Below, piece after piece: positions 1 through 7,217 of a stretch of 13,895 nucleotides of DNA (positions are counted from its first letter, which is position 1; every line of letters starts with the position of its first letter). Origin of the DNA: CAYMST01 sp964393115. GTDB lineage: Bacteria > Bacteroidota > Bacteroidia > Cytophagales > Cyclobacteriaceae. The position numbers were made by a program, and so were the translations under genes. The notes under the pieces are model-generated. The model searched no databases. It was not told the DNA's origin and saw nothing but the letters and a program-made list of their open reading frames with translations. The DNA is taken from positions 1-13,895 of the forward strand of contig CAYMST010000118.1 in assembly GCA_964393115.1 (NCBI GenBank). Reading direction: 5' to 3'.

Positions 1-291
1 TAGCATTGAGGATGACCTTTTCTCCTTCTTTTGGTGTGCTTAGTACTCTATGTTTATTTCATGGTTGGCTTTGTTCAATGGGCTTCAGGGAATGATATAG
101 TGAAAGCGTATTCTTGCTTGATCATTTAGGGTTACTTTTATAGAGATATTCATGTTGTCAGGACATCTGGCCTAAGGTTTAAATTGCATTCTACTCGTCT
201 TTCACACCATCATTTAAGCAGTTCGTAACATTGTTTTTACTAGCATCCAATCGCGGAATACCATTGCAGCATAACAAAAAATAAAAATCAA
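1..291. other. Upstream non-coding region before the LytS-type kinase
   Basis: I find no supported gene here. A short minus-strand reading near the left edge (about positions 1-54) has coding-like composition, but it has no start codon after an upstream in-frame stop, so it is not called. The stretch must hold the promoter of the kinase starting at 292. A TAACATTG at 226-233 is one base from the Bacteroidota -7 consensus TAnnTTTG, but I see no convincing -33 TTG element at the right distance. No terminator-like hairpin or repeat was recognised. Confidence 0.5.
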
Positions 292-1383
292 ATGAAGAAT
301 GTTAATGCCTTTATGAAAAGGAACCCAATTGTCTTTTATGTCATTTTTCTAGTTTTTATGATGCTAGGGATGCTCACGGCTTGGTCTGATAATAATTTGC
401 CTGCAGAAGTTATTTTCGCCAGACTACTATCTGCGGTGATAACCGTTTTGATTCCGGCGTATGTACATTCTGAAATACTAATACCAAGATATTTTAATAA
501 ACGAAATTGGCCGAGATATGCGATGTATCTGATAGTCCTCCTTGGAATCTCAGTCTTGACGTCTATCTTGTTTTTGATGCTGCCTTGGAGTCTATCAGGC
601 AAGGAATACGGTTTTTTGAAAGAGTTTGTCTTATTACTTGAAAAACGTGTTTTGAATTTTCACCGACAACCATTGGGCACTGTGGTATCCATTGTTTTCT
701 TATCGTGTTTACATCGCTTTGTTAAATTCTTGGTGTTGAATGAACAAGAAAAAGCAAGGTTAAAAGCCGAGAATTTGAAGTTTGAGTTGTCCTTGCTCAA
801 AGGACAAGTAAACCCGCATTTTTTGTTGAACTCCATAAACAACATTTACGGTCTGGCATTGGAGGAAAATGCTGACAAGACTGCTGAGTACCTATCAAAA
901 TTAGGTACGCTAATGCGGTATGTTCTTCATGAAGCGGAAGCTCCATCTATTGTCCTGCAAAAAGAAATGGAGTACTTAGAGCAATACGTAGAAATGCAAA
1001 AAATGCGCATATCAAACAGTGATGGAATTAAGTTAAGTATCAATATCCCTTCGCAGGACATGGTTCGTTTTGAAATTGCTCCTGTATTGCTGATCCCATT
1101 TATTGAAAACGCTTTTAAGTATGGTGTCAGTGGTTCTCAAGAATCTAATATTTCGATCCAAATAGGGTTAGAAAATGGGAGGCTACTATTTAAATCTCAG
1201 AATGTTATACAAGATAACAGACATTCTTACTCAGGAGGACTAGGGCTGAAAAATGTGGAAAACCGATTAAGACTAATCTATCCTGATAAGTATGAGTTAA
1301 CTACAGAAAGAAGAAATAATAGTTACTTCGTAAAACTACATATTGATTTATATCCTGGAAAGCCTCATGAAGAACTGGTATAA
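292..1383 (+). CDS. Membrane sensor histidine kinase, LytS/YehU (His_kinase PF06580) class
   Basis: This 363-residue protein is predicted to autophosphorylate on a histidine and pass the phosphate to the LytTR regulator encoded downstream. About four hydrophobic segments (near residues 12-30, 42-62, 76-96 and 128-148) make a compact membrane sensor without a large external domain. A short coiled linker leads to the His_kinase domain with NPHFLLNSINNIY, where His176 is the expected phosphoacceptor. The ATPase domain has the N-box IPFIENAFKYG (Asn273) and the glycine box GGLGLKNVENRL (from Gly315). This order and length are usual for Bacteroidota members of the class. The ATG at 292 begins a polar stretch directly before the first membrane helix; Met8 is an alternative. 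The signal sensed cannot be read from the sequence. Confidence 0.93.
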   Translation: MKNVNAFMKRNPIVFYVIFLVFMMLGMLTAWSDNNLPAEVIFARLLSAVITVLIPAYVHSEILIPRYFNKRNWPRYAMYLIVLLGISVLTSILFLMLPWSLSGKEYGFLKEFVLLLEKRVLNFHRQPLGTVVSIVFLSCLHRFVKFLVLNEQEKARLKAENLKFELSLLKGQVNPHFLLNSINNIYGLALEENADKTAEYLSKLGTLMRYVLHEAEAPSIVLQKEMEYLEQYVEMQKMRISNSDGIKLSINIPSQDMVRFEIAPVLLIPFIENAFKYGVSGSQESNISIQIGLENGRLLFKSQNVIQDNRHSYSGGLGLKNVENRLRLIYPDKYELTTERRNNSYFVKLHIDLYPGKPHEELV

Positions 1384-1434
1384 AATCATATAATGCGTTA
1401 TTCAAACTAACTCTTTTATGTAATTCTCATTTGG
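1379..1434 (+). repeat. Dispersed imperfect repeat, copy A
   Basis: This 56-bp stretch overlaps the kinase stop codon. Aligned by eye without gaps, it matches copy C (12943-12998) at about 39 of 56 positions. The best-conserved part is TCAAACTAACT at 1402-1412, and it ends in a TTTGG matching the TATGG of the other copies. It is the most diverged of the three copies. Its function is unknown. Confidence 0.5.
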
Positions 1435-1661
1435 TTTCGATATAATAAGATTTTGAGTATTCTCCTTAACCTTGACGCTACTTTAGAGAATGGACTTATG
1501 ACTATGGGACTGCATGAAATGAAAATAGAAGCAATGAGTTTAAGTAGCTTTCAATTATATAAAGTCTATTTAAGAGCTGAAATAAAACCCAGCAATACAT
1601 CGTTCAGACTTACTTTTTTGTGTAATTATCTTATGGAATCCATGTAAATGACAGCAGATAT
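1384..1661. other. 278-bp intergenic gap splitting the kinase/regulator pair
   Basis: The gap carries repeat copies A and B near its two ends, with about 120 bp of unassigned AT-rich sequence between them. The only open frame (1453-1647, 64 codons) begins with TTG, lacks recognisable features and runs straight through repeat copy B, so it is not called as a gene. LytS-type kinases and LytTR regulators are usually adjacent or overlapping, so this gap may reflect repeat insertion or a separate promoter for the regulator. Confidence 0.55.
1555..1636 (+). repeat. Dispersed imperfect repeat, copy B
   Basis: These 82 bases align with copy C (12918-12998, same orientation) with about 67 identical columns and one single-base gap, counted by eye. 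The longest exact blocks are CCAGCAATACAT and ACTTTTTT, and both copies end in ATCTTATGG. It ends 25 bp before the ATG of the LytTR regulator, so it could carry regulatory sequence. However, copy C does not precede a plus-strand gene, which argues against a simple promoter role. Confidence 0.7.
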
Positions 1662-2351
1662 ATGATACGAGCAATAGCGGTAGATGATGAACCGAAAGCT
1701 TTGAGCATCGTAGAACACCATGCCTCAAAGGTTTCTTTCTTAGATCTCTTGACCACTTTTACAAATCCCTTGGAGGCGCTGAGTTACATGGAGCAAAAGA
1801 AGGTTGACTTGATTTTTTTAGATGTGAACATGCCAGACATTTCGGGATTGGAGATATCTAAAATGATACAAAAGAAGAAGACTTTCATCATTTTCACCAC
1901 CGCTTATAGTCAATATGCGTTGGATGGATTCGAGGTTTCTGCCGTAGATTTCTTACTAAAACCGTTTGATTACCCTAGGTTTCATCAAGCGGTCTCCAAA
2001 GTACAGGAACGGTTATCATTGACAGGACCAATAGCAAAGGAATTTCTGTTCCTGAATTCGGGGACAGAAATGACTAAAGTCCGTCTAAGTGATATCCTAT
2101 ATATCAAGTCTGAGGGAAATTATATGACCTATGTACTGGAAAATGAAAAGGTGATGGTAAGATCAACGATTCAAGAAACTTGCGACAGCTTACCACAAGA
2201 TAATTTTGTAAGAATACAAAGGTCATATATTGTAGCCATTGATAAAATAGATACAATTAAAGATAATCGAGTGCATATTTCTGGCCACAAAATATCTATA
2301 GGGCCTCAATACAAAACCGATTTTTACGCCATATTACGGCAGCATCAATAA
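1662..2351 (+). CDS. LytTR-family response regulator
   Basis: This 229-residue DNA-binding response regulator is the likely partner of the LytS-type kinase at 292-1383. The receiver domain (about residues 1-120) has the acidic pair Asp8/Asp9, the phosphoacceptor Asp54 in FLDVNMPDISG, a Thr at 79-80 and the conserved Lys100 in LLKPFDY. The C-terminal LytTR domain (about 125-226) shows the family pattern: IKSEGNYMTYVL, a VRSTIQE strand, the FVRIQRSYIVAI segment and a final strand. The family binds direct repeats in promoters; the targets here are unknown. The ATG at 1662 gives the normal MIRAIAVDDE start. The gene ends 8 bp from the convergent STAS-like gene, so the two transcripts run toward each other. 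Confidence 0.95.
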   Translation: MIRAIAVDDEPKALSIVEHHASKVSFLDLLTTFTNPLEALSYMEQKKVDLIFLDVNMPDISGLEISKMIQKKKTFIIFTTAYSQYALDGFEVSAVDFLLKPFDYPRFHQAVSKVQERLSLTGPIAKEFLFLNSGTEMTKVRLSDILYIKSEGNYMTYVLENEKVMVRSTIQETCDSLPQDNFVRIQRSYIVAIDKIDTIKDNRVHISGHKISIGPQYKTDFYAILRQHQ

Positions 2352-2359
2352 TATTGATG

Positions 2360-2740
2360 TTAAACCCTTCCTACCTCATCAATGGATCTGGCAGCTTTGA
2401 GCGTATACTTGGTAACCCAAGACATAGATTGAGCGGTAAGTCTAAACAATGGACTCGTAGTAACGATCCAAATGGTATCGATATAGTGGTGATATCTAGA
2501 TAATGTTGTTTGCCATTCTCTTCTTGAACTAGCATCGAAACCCGTCATGTCGAGGCAATTCCAAATTACGTTTGTCTTTTCTCCACTCTTGATGATTGGA
2601 CCAAACTCACGCCTCCATTTCATAATAGTATCGTAGGCCACATCCTCCGAAAAGTGTCCGTGAAAATTAAATACAAGATATTTTTCGTTATTAATAACGG
2701 TCCATTCCAGGGAGGTAATACTTTCTATTTTAACAACCAT
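2360..2740 (-). CDS. Small STAS/SpoIIAA-like protein, candidate phosphatase target
   Basis: This 126-residue soluble protein resembles the STAS/SpoIIAA-like fold: an N-terminal beta pair with YLVFNFHGHF, a helix, then VIWNCLDMTGFDASSRREW and a following helix-strand with IDTIWIVTTSP. The segment around Asp64-Asp69-Ser71/Ser72 sits where STAS anti-sigma antagonists carry their DSSG loop, so Ser71 or Ser72 could be the regulatory phosphosite. That is inference; the loop lacks the classical glycine. It lies 114 bp downstream of, and co-directional with, a receiver-PP2C phosphatase, a setting like RsbU/RsbV partner switching, where the phosphatase dephosphorylates the STAS protein. No RsbW-like kinase is encoded nearby. 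It could instead be an unrelated small protein with a similar fold. Confidence 0.62.
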   Translation of the reverse strand: MVVKIESITSLEWTVINNEKYLVFNFHGHFSEDVAYDTIMKWRREFGPIIKSGEKTNVIWNCLDMTGFDASSRREWQTTLSRYHHYIDTIWIVTTSPLFRLTAQSMSWVTKYTLKAARSIDEVGRV

Positions 2741-2854
2741 AGCTAATAAGGTACTTAATTGAGTTACTTAATGAACGGTTTATGTGGCTTATGGTTGACT
2801 ATTTCGGCTGTCAATAACGTTGTCTCATCGATTTGTATCTGGTCTTGGGGTGCG

Positions 2855-4264
2855 TTAGATTTTTAGGCCAGCAAAGCAGATATCGTCCGTTTGGTCGTTT
2901 TTGCCCTTCCAGTTCAAAAATGTACCGTAAAGTTGCCATTTTTGGGCATCACATTCTTTTCCATACAGCTCCATCAAATATCGCTTCAATCGTCCAGCCA
3001 GGTATTTTTTATCTCTGGTTCCACCAAACTGATCGGCATAGCCATCGGTGTATAGGAATACTTCATCTCCCTCATTAAGTTGAAGGTCTGTAGTCTTAAA
3101 AGGAAATGGTTCCTTGGGATGGAAGGCAAGCGGTTGTCTGTCGCCTTCAATGGAATATAGATTGGTTCCGGAGTCAGAAGTCATTTGAGTCTTAAAAGTG
3201 TCTCCGTTCACGCTTTTAAGAGGCTCTTTTGATGCTCTGAGTATAATAAGGCTGTTATAAGCGCCAGAATAAGAGAGTTGCCTGGACATACGGTTGTATC
3301 TTATGATACCACCGTCCATGCCATCATAGCGCTGCTTGCGTTCATCATGTTGGTGTAAGGAATGAATTACCTTTTCCTTCACTTTGTCAAACACTTCACC
3401 TGTAGTCGCATTTTGAGAGTAGGAGAGGACCTCATTGAATAGTGTGACGCCTAATAAACTCATGAAGGCTCCGGGTACTCCATGACCAGTACAGTCGGCT
3501 ACTAGTAAATAGACGATATCCTCATTATGTTGATCTTGGTGTGCCCAGTAAAAATCACCAGATACAATGTCTTTGGGTAAGAAGAGCAAGAATAGATCTG
3601 TGAAATAGGCACCGATTTTTTCTTCAGGAGGAAGCACCGATTTTTGGATAAACTTGGCATATTGGATACTGGATGTTATCTCACGGTTTTTATGCTCCAG
3701 AATCAAGTTTTTGGTCTCAACTTCGCTTGTACGGCGTTTTATCATCTCTTCGAGGTGATCATTGGTGATTTCAAGCTCCTGAACAAGCGACTGTTTGTCA
3801 TTTTCTGTTGTTTCCAACTTTTGTTGTTGGTAGAAAGAAGTAATGGCCTCCTTGACCGTGAGCTGAAGGTCATCAGCACCCCAAGGCTTTTCAATGAACC
3901 GGTACAGGTTAGCTTTATTCACGGCGTTGCCCACGGCTGCTGCGCCAGCTTGGCCGGTGAGCATTATTTTCTTCGTTTTAGGAGAAATTTTGTTTAACTC
4001 AATGAGTAATTCATCTCCTTTCATGCCTGGCATGATCTGATCACTGATTACAACAGGAATATCAGTTTCTTCTTCTAGTAATTCGTTTACCACTTCCAGC
4101 GCTTCTTCCGCGCTACTGACCAGCTCCAAGGCATATTTGGTACCAAGATGACGCTTCAACTGAGATTTCAGCGCAGTGAGAACCATGGTTTCATCGTCAA
4201 TACAGATAATGGTTGGTTTGTTCATATGGGATGATTTTACAGTGATGAGTCCATCAGCTTGCAA
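2855..4264 (-). CDS. Response regulator fused to PP2C/SpoIIE serine phosphatase
   Basis: This 469-residue cytoplasmic protein joins a receiver (about residues 15-140) to a SpoIIE/RsbU-type PP2C phosphatase (about 200-469) through a coiled linker (145-198). The receiver has acidic Asp23/Asp24, phosphoacceptor Asp75 in SDQIMPGMKGDELL, Thr103 and Lys126 in EKPW. The phosphatase shows SGDFYW (Asp237), ADCTGHGVPGAFMS (Asp257), YTDGYADQFGG (Asp407) and the closing DDIC (Asp460/461), which are the expected metal-binding motifs, so it should be active. Phosphorylation of the receiver probably controls dephosphorylation of a Ser/Thr target, plausibly the STAS-like product at 2360-2740. The first ATG overlaps the upstream gene by 11 bp. 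Met14 (MNKPTIICIDDE, start at 4225) fits the usual receiver start better and is a serious alternative. Confidence 0.92.
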   Translation of the reverse strand: MQADGLITVKSSHMNKPTIICIDDETMVLTALKSQLKRHLGTKYALELVSSAEEALEVVNELLEEETDIPVVISDQIMPGMKGDELLIELNKISPKTKKIMLTGQAGAAAVGNAVNKANLYRFIEKPWGADDLQLTVKEAITSFYQQQKLETTENDKQSLVQELEITNDHLEEMIKRRTSEVETKNLILEHKNREITSSIQYAKFIQKSVLPPEEKIGAYFTDLFLLFLPKDIVSGDFYWAHQDQHNEDIVYLLVADCTGHGVPGAFMSLLGVTLFNEVLSYSQNATTGEVFDKVKEKVIHSLHQHDERKQRYDGMDGGIIRYNRMSRQLSYSGAYNSLIILRASKEPLKSVNGDTFKTQMTSDSGTNLYSIEGDRQPLAFHPKEPFPFKTTDLQLNEGDEVFLYTDGYADQFGGTRDKKYLAGRLKRYLMELYGKECDAQKWQLYGTFLNWKGKNDQTDDICFAGLKI

Positions 4265-4664
4265 GTCTAAGTTTTATTCCGTTCTGAATCGCTTCAATGA
4301 ACTCATTTTCTTTCCAAGGTTTATCCAAACATAAAAAAAGGTTGGCTTCAGACTTTGCACGTTCTATAGCCGAAATGCGTACCTGTCCGGTAAGCATGAT
4401 TTTGATGATGTTAGGATGTTTTTGGTGCACGCGAATCAAGAACTCGTCGCCTTTCATCTCAGGCATCTGCCAGTCGGAGACGATTACCAATATTTCGCTG
4501 CCGTATTCACAGACCTCATCCACTAGCTCTAGGGCTTCTTCACCACTTTCCGCAAATTCATAGCGAAACTGTGTTCCAAAGTTGCGAATGAGCTGGCTTC
4601 TAAGGCTTATCAAAATGGATTTTTCGTCATCCAGACATAGTATGGTATGCTTCCTCTTTCTCAT
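4254..4664 (-). CDS. Stand-alone receiver-domain response regulator
   Basis: This 136-residue protein is a single receiver domain with no output domain. It has acidic Asp12/Asp13, phosphoacceptor Asp64 in VSDWQMPEMKGDEFL, Thr92 in MLTGQ and Lys115 in LDKPW. It is clearly paralogous to the receiver of the following phosphatase gene: they share the SQL-R motif, EEALE-V, the MP-MKGDE-LI core, KIMLTGQ and KPW. It begins 5 bp after the kinase stop codon and ends overlapping the next start, so it is probably co-translated with both. Single receivers of this kind often act as phosphate shuttles or sinks; here it may relay phosphate from the GAF kinase or compete with the phosphatase-linked receiver. 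That role is inferred. Confidence 0.9.
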   Translation of the reverse strand: MRKRKHTILCLDDEKSILISLRSQLIRNFGTQFRYEFAESGEEALELVDEVCEYGSEILVIVSDWQMPEMKGDEFLIRVHQKHPNIIKIMLTGQVRISAIERAKSEANLFLCLDKPWKENEFIEAIQNGIKLRLAS

Positions 4665-4669
4665 GGCAC

Positions 4670-6364
4670 TTATTTTAGCGGTAAATCAACGAAGAAGGTT
4701 GTTTTACCAGGTTTACTTTCAAAATAGATCTTACCTCCGTGTTTTTCAACTATTTTCTTGACAATATCCAAACCTAATCCACTGCCTTCCCCGACAGGTT
4801 TGGTGGTGAAAAAGGGATCAAATATTCTTGGCTGTATTTCACGAGGAATTCCATTTCCAGAGTCTTCCATGGACACTTGCACCCCTTCTGGGATACTTTT
4901 TACCCGAACGACCAGCTTTCCTTTGTTGTCCATGGCTTGGATGGCATTATGGATCAGGTTTGTCCATACCTGATTTAATTCGTCTGCAAAACACCAGATC
5001 GTTGTTAGATTAGGGTCATATACCTTTTCTAGCTGGACACCTTTTTTAATGATATTACTATAAAGCGTGAAGATAGTTTCAAGCCCGGCAATGAGATCCG
5101 CTTCTTTTTTCTCGGTTGACTTATCAAAGTGCGAATAATTTTTCAGGGCAAATACTATTTTTGACGCGCGTTCAACCGCATTCTTTATGTTAACCGCATT
5201 AATATTTTGGTCAGCAAGGTTGTAAATAAGTTGCAAGGCTTCTTCCTTAAAAGGAGAGTTAAAGATGGGTAAGAACTCAGGCTTAAGCTCGTGGATGCCC
5301 ATATCGACTAACAACTCGGCAAAGTCTTCTGCCTCCTCAATACCAGCCTCTTCTAATTCGCTGTAGAATTGCCTTCGTAGCTTTCTCTCTTCTCGGGTAC
5401 TTAGGTTCTGTCTGAGGTGAATCGACTGCTTTAACAGTTCGAAGAAGATGCTTTGCTCATTTTCATTCAACTGATCGAGAACCATTGGGTACTCGAAGAT
5501 AGAGTTTTCCATAGAGTATTGAATCGATTCTATGGAGGCTTTTATGGCTCCAATTGGAGTATTGACTTCATGCGCTACTCCGGCCACTAGTTGTCCTAAG
5601 GCGGCGAGCTTTTCGGATTGTATGAGTTGTGCTTGAGACTGATGCAACTCATCATACATCGTCTTTAGTTTTTGGTGTTGAAGCTCAATCTCCTTTGTCC
5701 GCGTGTCCACCAACTTTTCGAGATGTTCCTTTTCTAACTGGAGCTGGAAGGCTCTGTTCATTTCTTCCACTTGACGAGCGTTTTTGAGGCCTATTGCCAG
5801 CTGGTTTCCAACGCGCATTAAAATACGTTCGTCTTCCTCAGGAAATGGAATTATACTATGGCTTTCTACCGCATATATACCTTCTAACCTGCCCTTGATA
5901 AGCAGTGGAACAGCTACTTGAGACCCAACATCTGCTAGCCCTGGCAGTCTTGCTTGACCGGGAGAAATATTCATAGATTCCCTGATACGATTCAAATAGG
6001 CCACCTGCTGCATTAAGTTGCCCATTGAGATGACCTTTTTCTTTTTGGCGGCCATACCAATGACACCTGTCCCAAACGGAATCTGAGCTCCAATTCCTTT
6101 ATCATCGTAACCATAGCTTTCAATAACTGATAGCTCTGTCTGCTCTTGGTTGGGAATTAGGATCATAGCATTGCTAAAGCCAAAATGCTTTTCCATTAGC
6201 TTGAACGTGAACTGACAGACTTCCTTTAGATTGAGAGACGAATTGATTTCTTCACCAATTTGTGTGATGACATCAATGACCATTTTATGTCTAATAATCG
6301 ACACTTTTAAGTCCTCAATCTCTTGATTTGTGTCAGTATCTGCTATGGAATTAGTTTGAGCCAT
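4670..6364 (-). CDS. Soluble GAF-domain sensor histidine kinase with long DHp insertion
   Basis: This 564-residue protein has no membrane segment or signal peptide. A short helical start leads to a GAF domain (about residues 40-197), which contains FGTGVIGMAAKKKKV and VAVPLLIKGRLEGIYAV. A coiled coil follows (200-250), then the phosphoacceptor helix SEKLAALGQLVAGVAHEVNTP with His265. The second DHp helix only appears near 395-412 (AVERASKIVFALKNYS), so about 120 residues, rich in helix and including LSTREERKLRRQ and LVDMGIHEL, are inserted in the dimerisation region. The ATPase domain has Asn473 in NLIHNAIQAM, DSGNGIP (Asp501) and GEGSGLGLDIVKKIVEKHGG. It overlaps the upstream split-barrel gene by 14 bp and is followed by two receivers, its probable partners. 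The ligand of the GAF domain is unknown. Confidence 0.93.
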   Translation of the reverse strand: MAQTNSIADTDTNQEIEDLKVSIIRHKMVIDVITQIGEEINSSLNLKEVCQFTFKLMEKHFGFSNAMILIPNQEQTELSVIESYGYDDKGIGAQIPFGTGVIGMAAKKKKVISMGNLMQQVAYLNRIRESMNISPGQARLPGLADVGSQVAVPLLIKGRLEGIYAVESHSIIPFPEEDERILMRVGNQLAIGLKNARQVEEMNRAFQLQLEKEHLEKLVDTRTKEIELQHQKLKTMYDELHQSQAQLIQSEKLAALGQLVAGVAHEVNTPIGAIKASIESIQYSMENSIFEYPMVLDQLNENEQSIFFELLKQSIHLRQNLSTREERKLRRQFYSELEEAGIEEAEDFAELLVDMGIHELKPEFLPIFNSPFKEEALQLIYNLADQNINAVNIKNAVERASKIVFALKNYSHFDKSTEKKEADLIAGLETIFTLYSNIIKKGVQLEKVYDPNLTTIWCFADELNQVWTNLIHNAIQAMDNKGKLVVRVKSIPEGVQVSMEDSGNGIPREIQPRIFDPFFTTKPVGEGSGLGLDIVKKIVEKHGGKIYFESKPGKTTFFVDLPLK

Positions 6365-6749
6365 ATTGTGGGATAACCTCTACAATTTTAAATACCTCGC
6401 TGGCGTTCAACACAAAAACGTCTTCCATCCCTGACATAGAAGCAATAACCTCCAACTGCTCCTTCATCATGTCAAATAAAGGTCCCTCATTTTCTGATCT
6501 CACATATTCGAGCCGAAGGTTCCAGGTATGGAAGGTAGCGGGGTCGGTGATATTCACGGTTGCCGCTCCTACACTATGAATATTCACCATGGTTTTATTG
6601 AAAAACTGGTTGGAGATGGCTACGTGATGGTCATCAACGTAATACACCTGAGATATGTATGAGATATTAGGGTTTCCATCTTCACTTACCGTTGAGATGG
6701 GACTTGGAATTACTCCTTGAAGTCCAGCTTTCATTTGTTCTGTGATCAT
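6351..6749 (-). CDS. PNPOx-like flavin split-barrel protein (second of pair)
   Basis: This 132-residue protein belongs to the pyridoxamine 5'-phosphate oxidase-like split-barrel superfamily, whose members typically bind FMN or a related flavin. Visible family features are GVIPSPISTVSEDGNPNISYISQVYYVD (given in pieces: GVIPSP near residue 12, EDGNPN near 23, SQVYYVDD near 33), SNQFFNKTMVNI (46-57) and ATVNITDP. It is too short and lacks the C-terminal signature to be a true PdxH biosynthetic enzyme, so I infer a redox or ligand-sensing role. It starts 3 bp after the upstream split-barrel gene and overlaps the GAF kinase start by 14 bp, so the two are probably translationally coupled. I recall relatives with this signature lying beside or joined to GAF signalling domains; this needs a database check. 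Confidence 0.8.
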   Translation of the reverse strand: MITEQMKAGLQGVIPSPISTVSEDGNPNISYISQVYYVDDHHVAISNQFFNKTMVNIHSVGAATVNITDPATFHTWNLRLEYVRSENEGPLFDMMKEQLEVIASMSGMEDVFVLNASEVFKIVEVIPQYGSN

Positions 6750-6752
6750 AGC

Positions 6753-7217
6753 TTAGAGTTTATTTCCCGTTCCTTCGGCAGGGGTTTGGTTGAATACCTC
6801 ATTTATCTTCATTTTAACGCCTAACGCCGGATTTGCGACCCAATTATCAATATGTCCATCAGGCAACCCTAACTTCATCAGGATATCATTATACTCTTTT
6901 CTAAGTTTGGTAATGACTAGGTCGTCATCCGCACCGGCATCCCAGCTATCCAAGTAACTTCCCTTGAACTGCAAAGCTTCTAACGTAAAAGCATAAGTGG
7001 CACAGACGGCTAGTTTACCCGATTTTTTTGCTTTGTCAACAACCATATGAGCATGGTCTTTAAATAAGTAGACAACCATTTCGGATTGTTCTTTATCTAG
7101 GGTATAACCAAAAAACCTACAAGGAAATGTGTCCCTACCGGTATCGACGCTTGTGGCAAAGCCAAAACACGGTTTTTCCATGATTTGAAGCACATGATCT
7201 GAGATGATATTTTCCAT
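6753..7217 (-). CDS. PNPOx-like flavin split-barrel protein (first of pair)
   Basis: This 154-residue soluble protein appears to be a second, more diverged member of the flavin-binding split-barrel group. The pattern CFGFATSVDTGRDTFPCRFFGY (in parts: FGFATS at 18-23, CRFFGY at 33-38), then MVVYLF, a helix HMVVDKAKKSGKLAVCATYAF and LQFKGSYL matches the strand-helix-strand order of the fold. The last third (about residues 95-154) is helical and unassigned. It is the first gene of the signalling operon, 3 bp before the next split-barrel gene, and its upstream gap contains a perfect palindrome at 7286-7308. No catalytic activity can be assigned. It may act as a sensor or partner subunit for the downstream kinase; this is inference from context. 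Confidence 0.68.
   Translation of the reverse strand: MENIISDHVLQIMEKPCFGFATSVDTGRDTFPCRFFGYTLDKEQSEMVVYLFKDHAHMVVDKAKKSGKLAVCATYAFTLEALQFKGSYLDSWDAGADDDLVITKLRKEYNDILMKLGLPDGHIDNWVANPALGVKMKINEVFNQTPAEGTGNKL

Noticed and set aside
1..54. Minus-strand stretch with coding-like composition (reads about STPKEGEKVILNA)
   Set aside because: An in-frame TGA lies just upstream and no ATG, GTG or TTG follows before the reading, so a gene start cannot be supported within the window.
1453..1647. 64-codon plus-strand open frame between the kinase and the LytTR regulator
   Set aside because: It starts with TTG, has no recognisable domain, and its second half is the dispersed repeat copy B, so it is more likely chance reading of non-coding DNA.
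2833..3078. Plus-strand open frame of 81 codons opposite the PP2C phosphatase
   Set aside because: It is antisense to well-conserved phosphatase motifs and has no family features; it is a shadow frame.
6351..6749. Annotation as pyridoxamine 5'-phosphate oxidase PdxH
   Set aside because: The protein is much shorter than PdxH, lacks its C-terminal signature, and sits in a signalling operon, so only superfamily membership is claimed.
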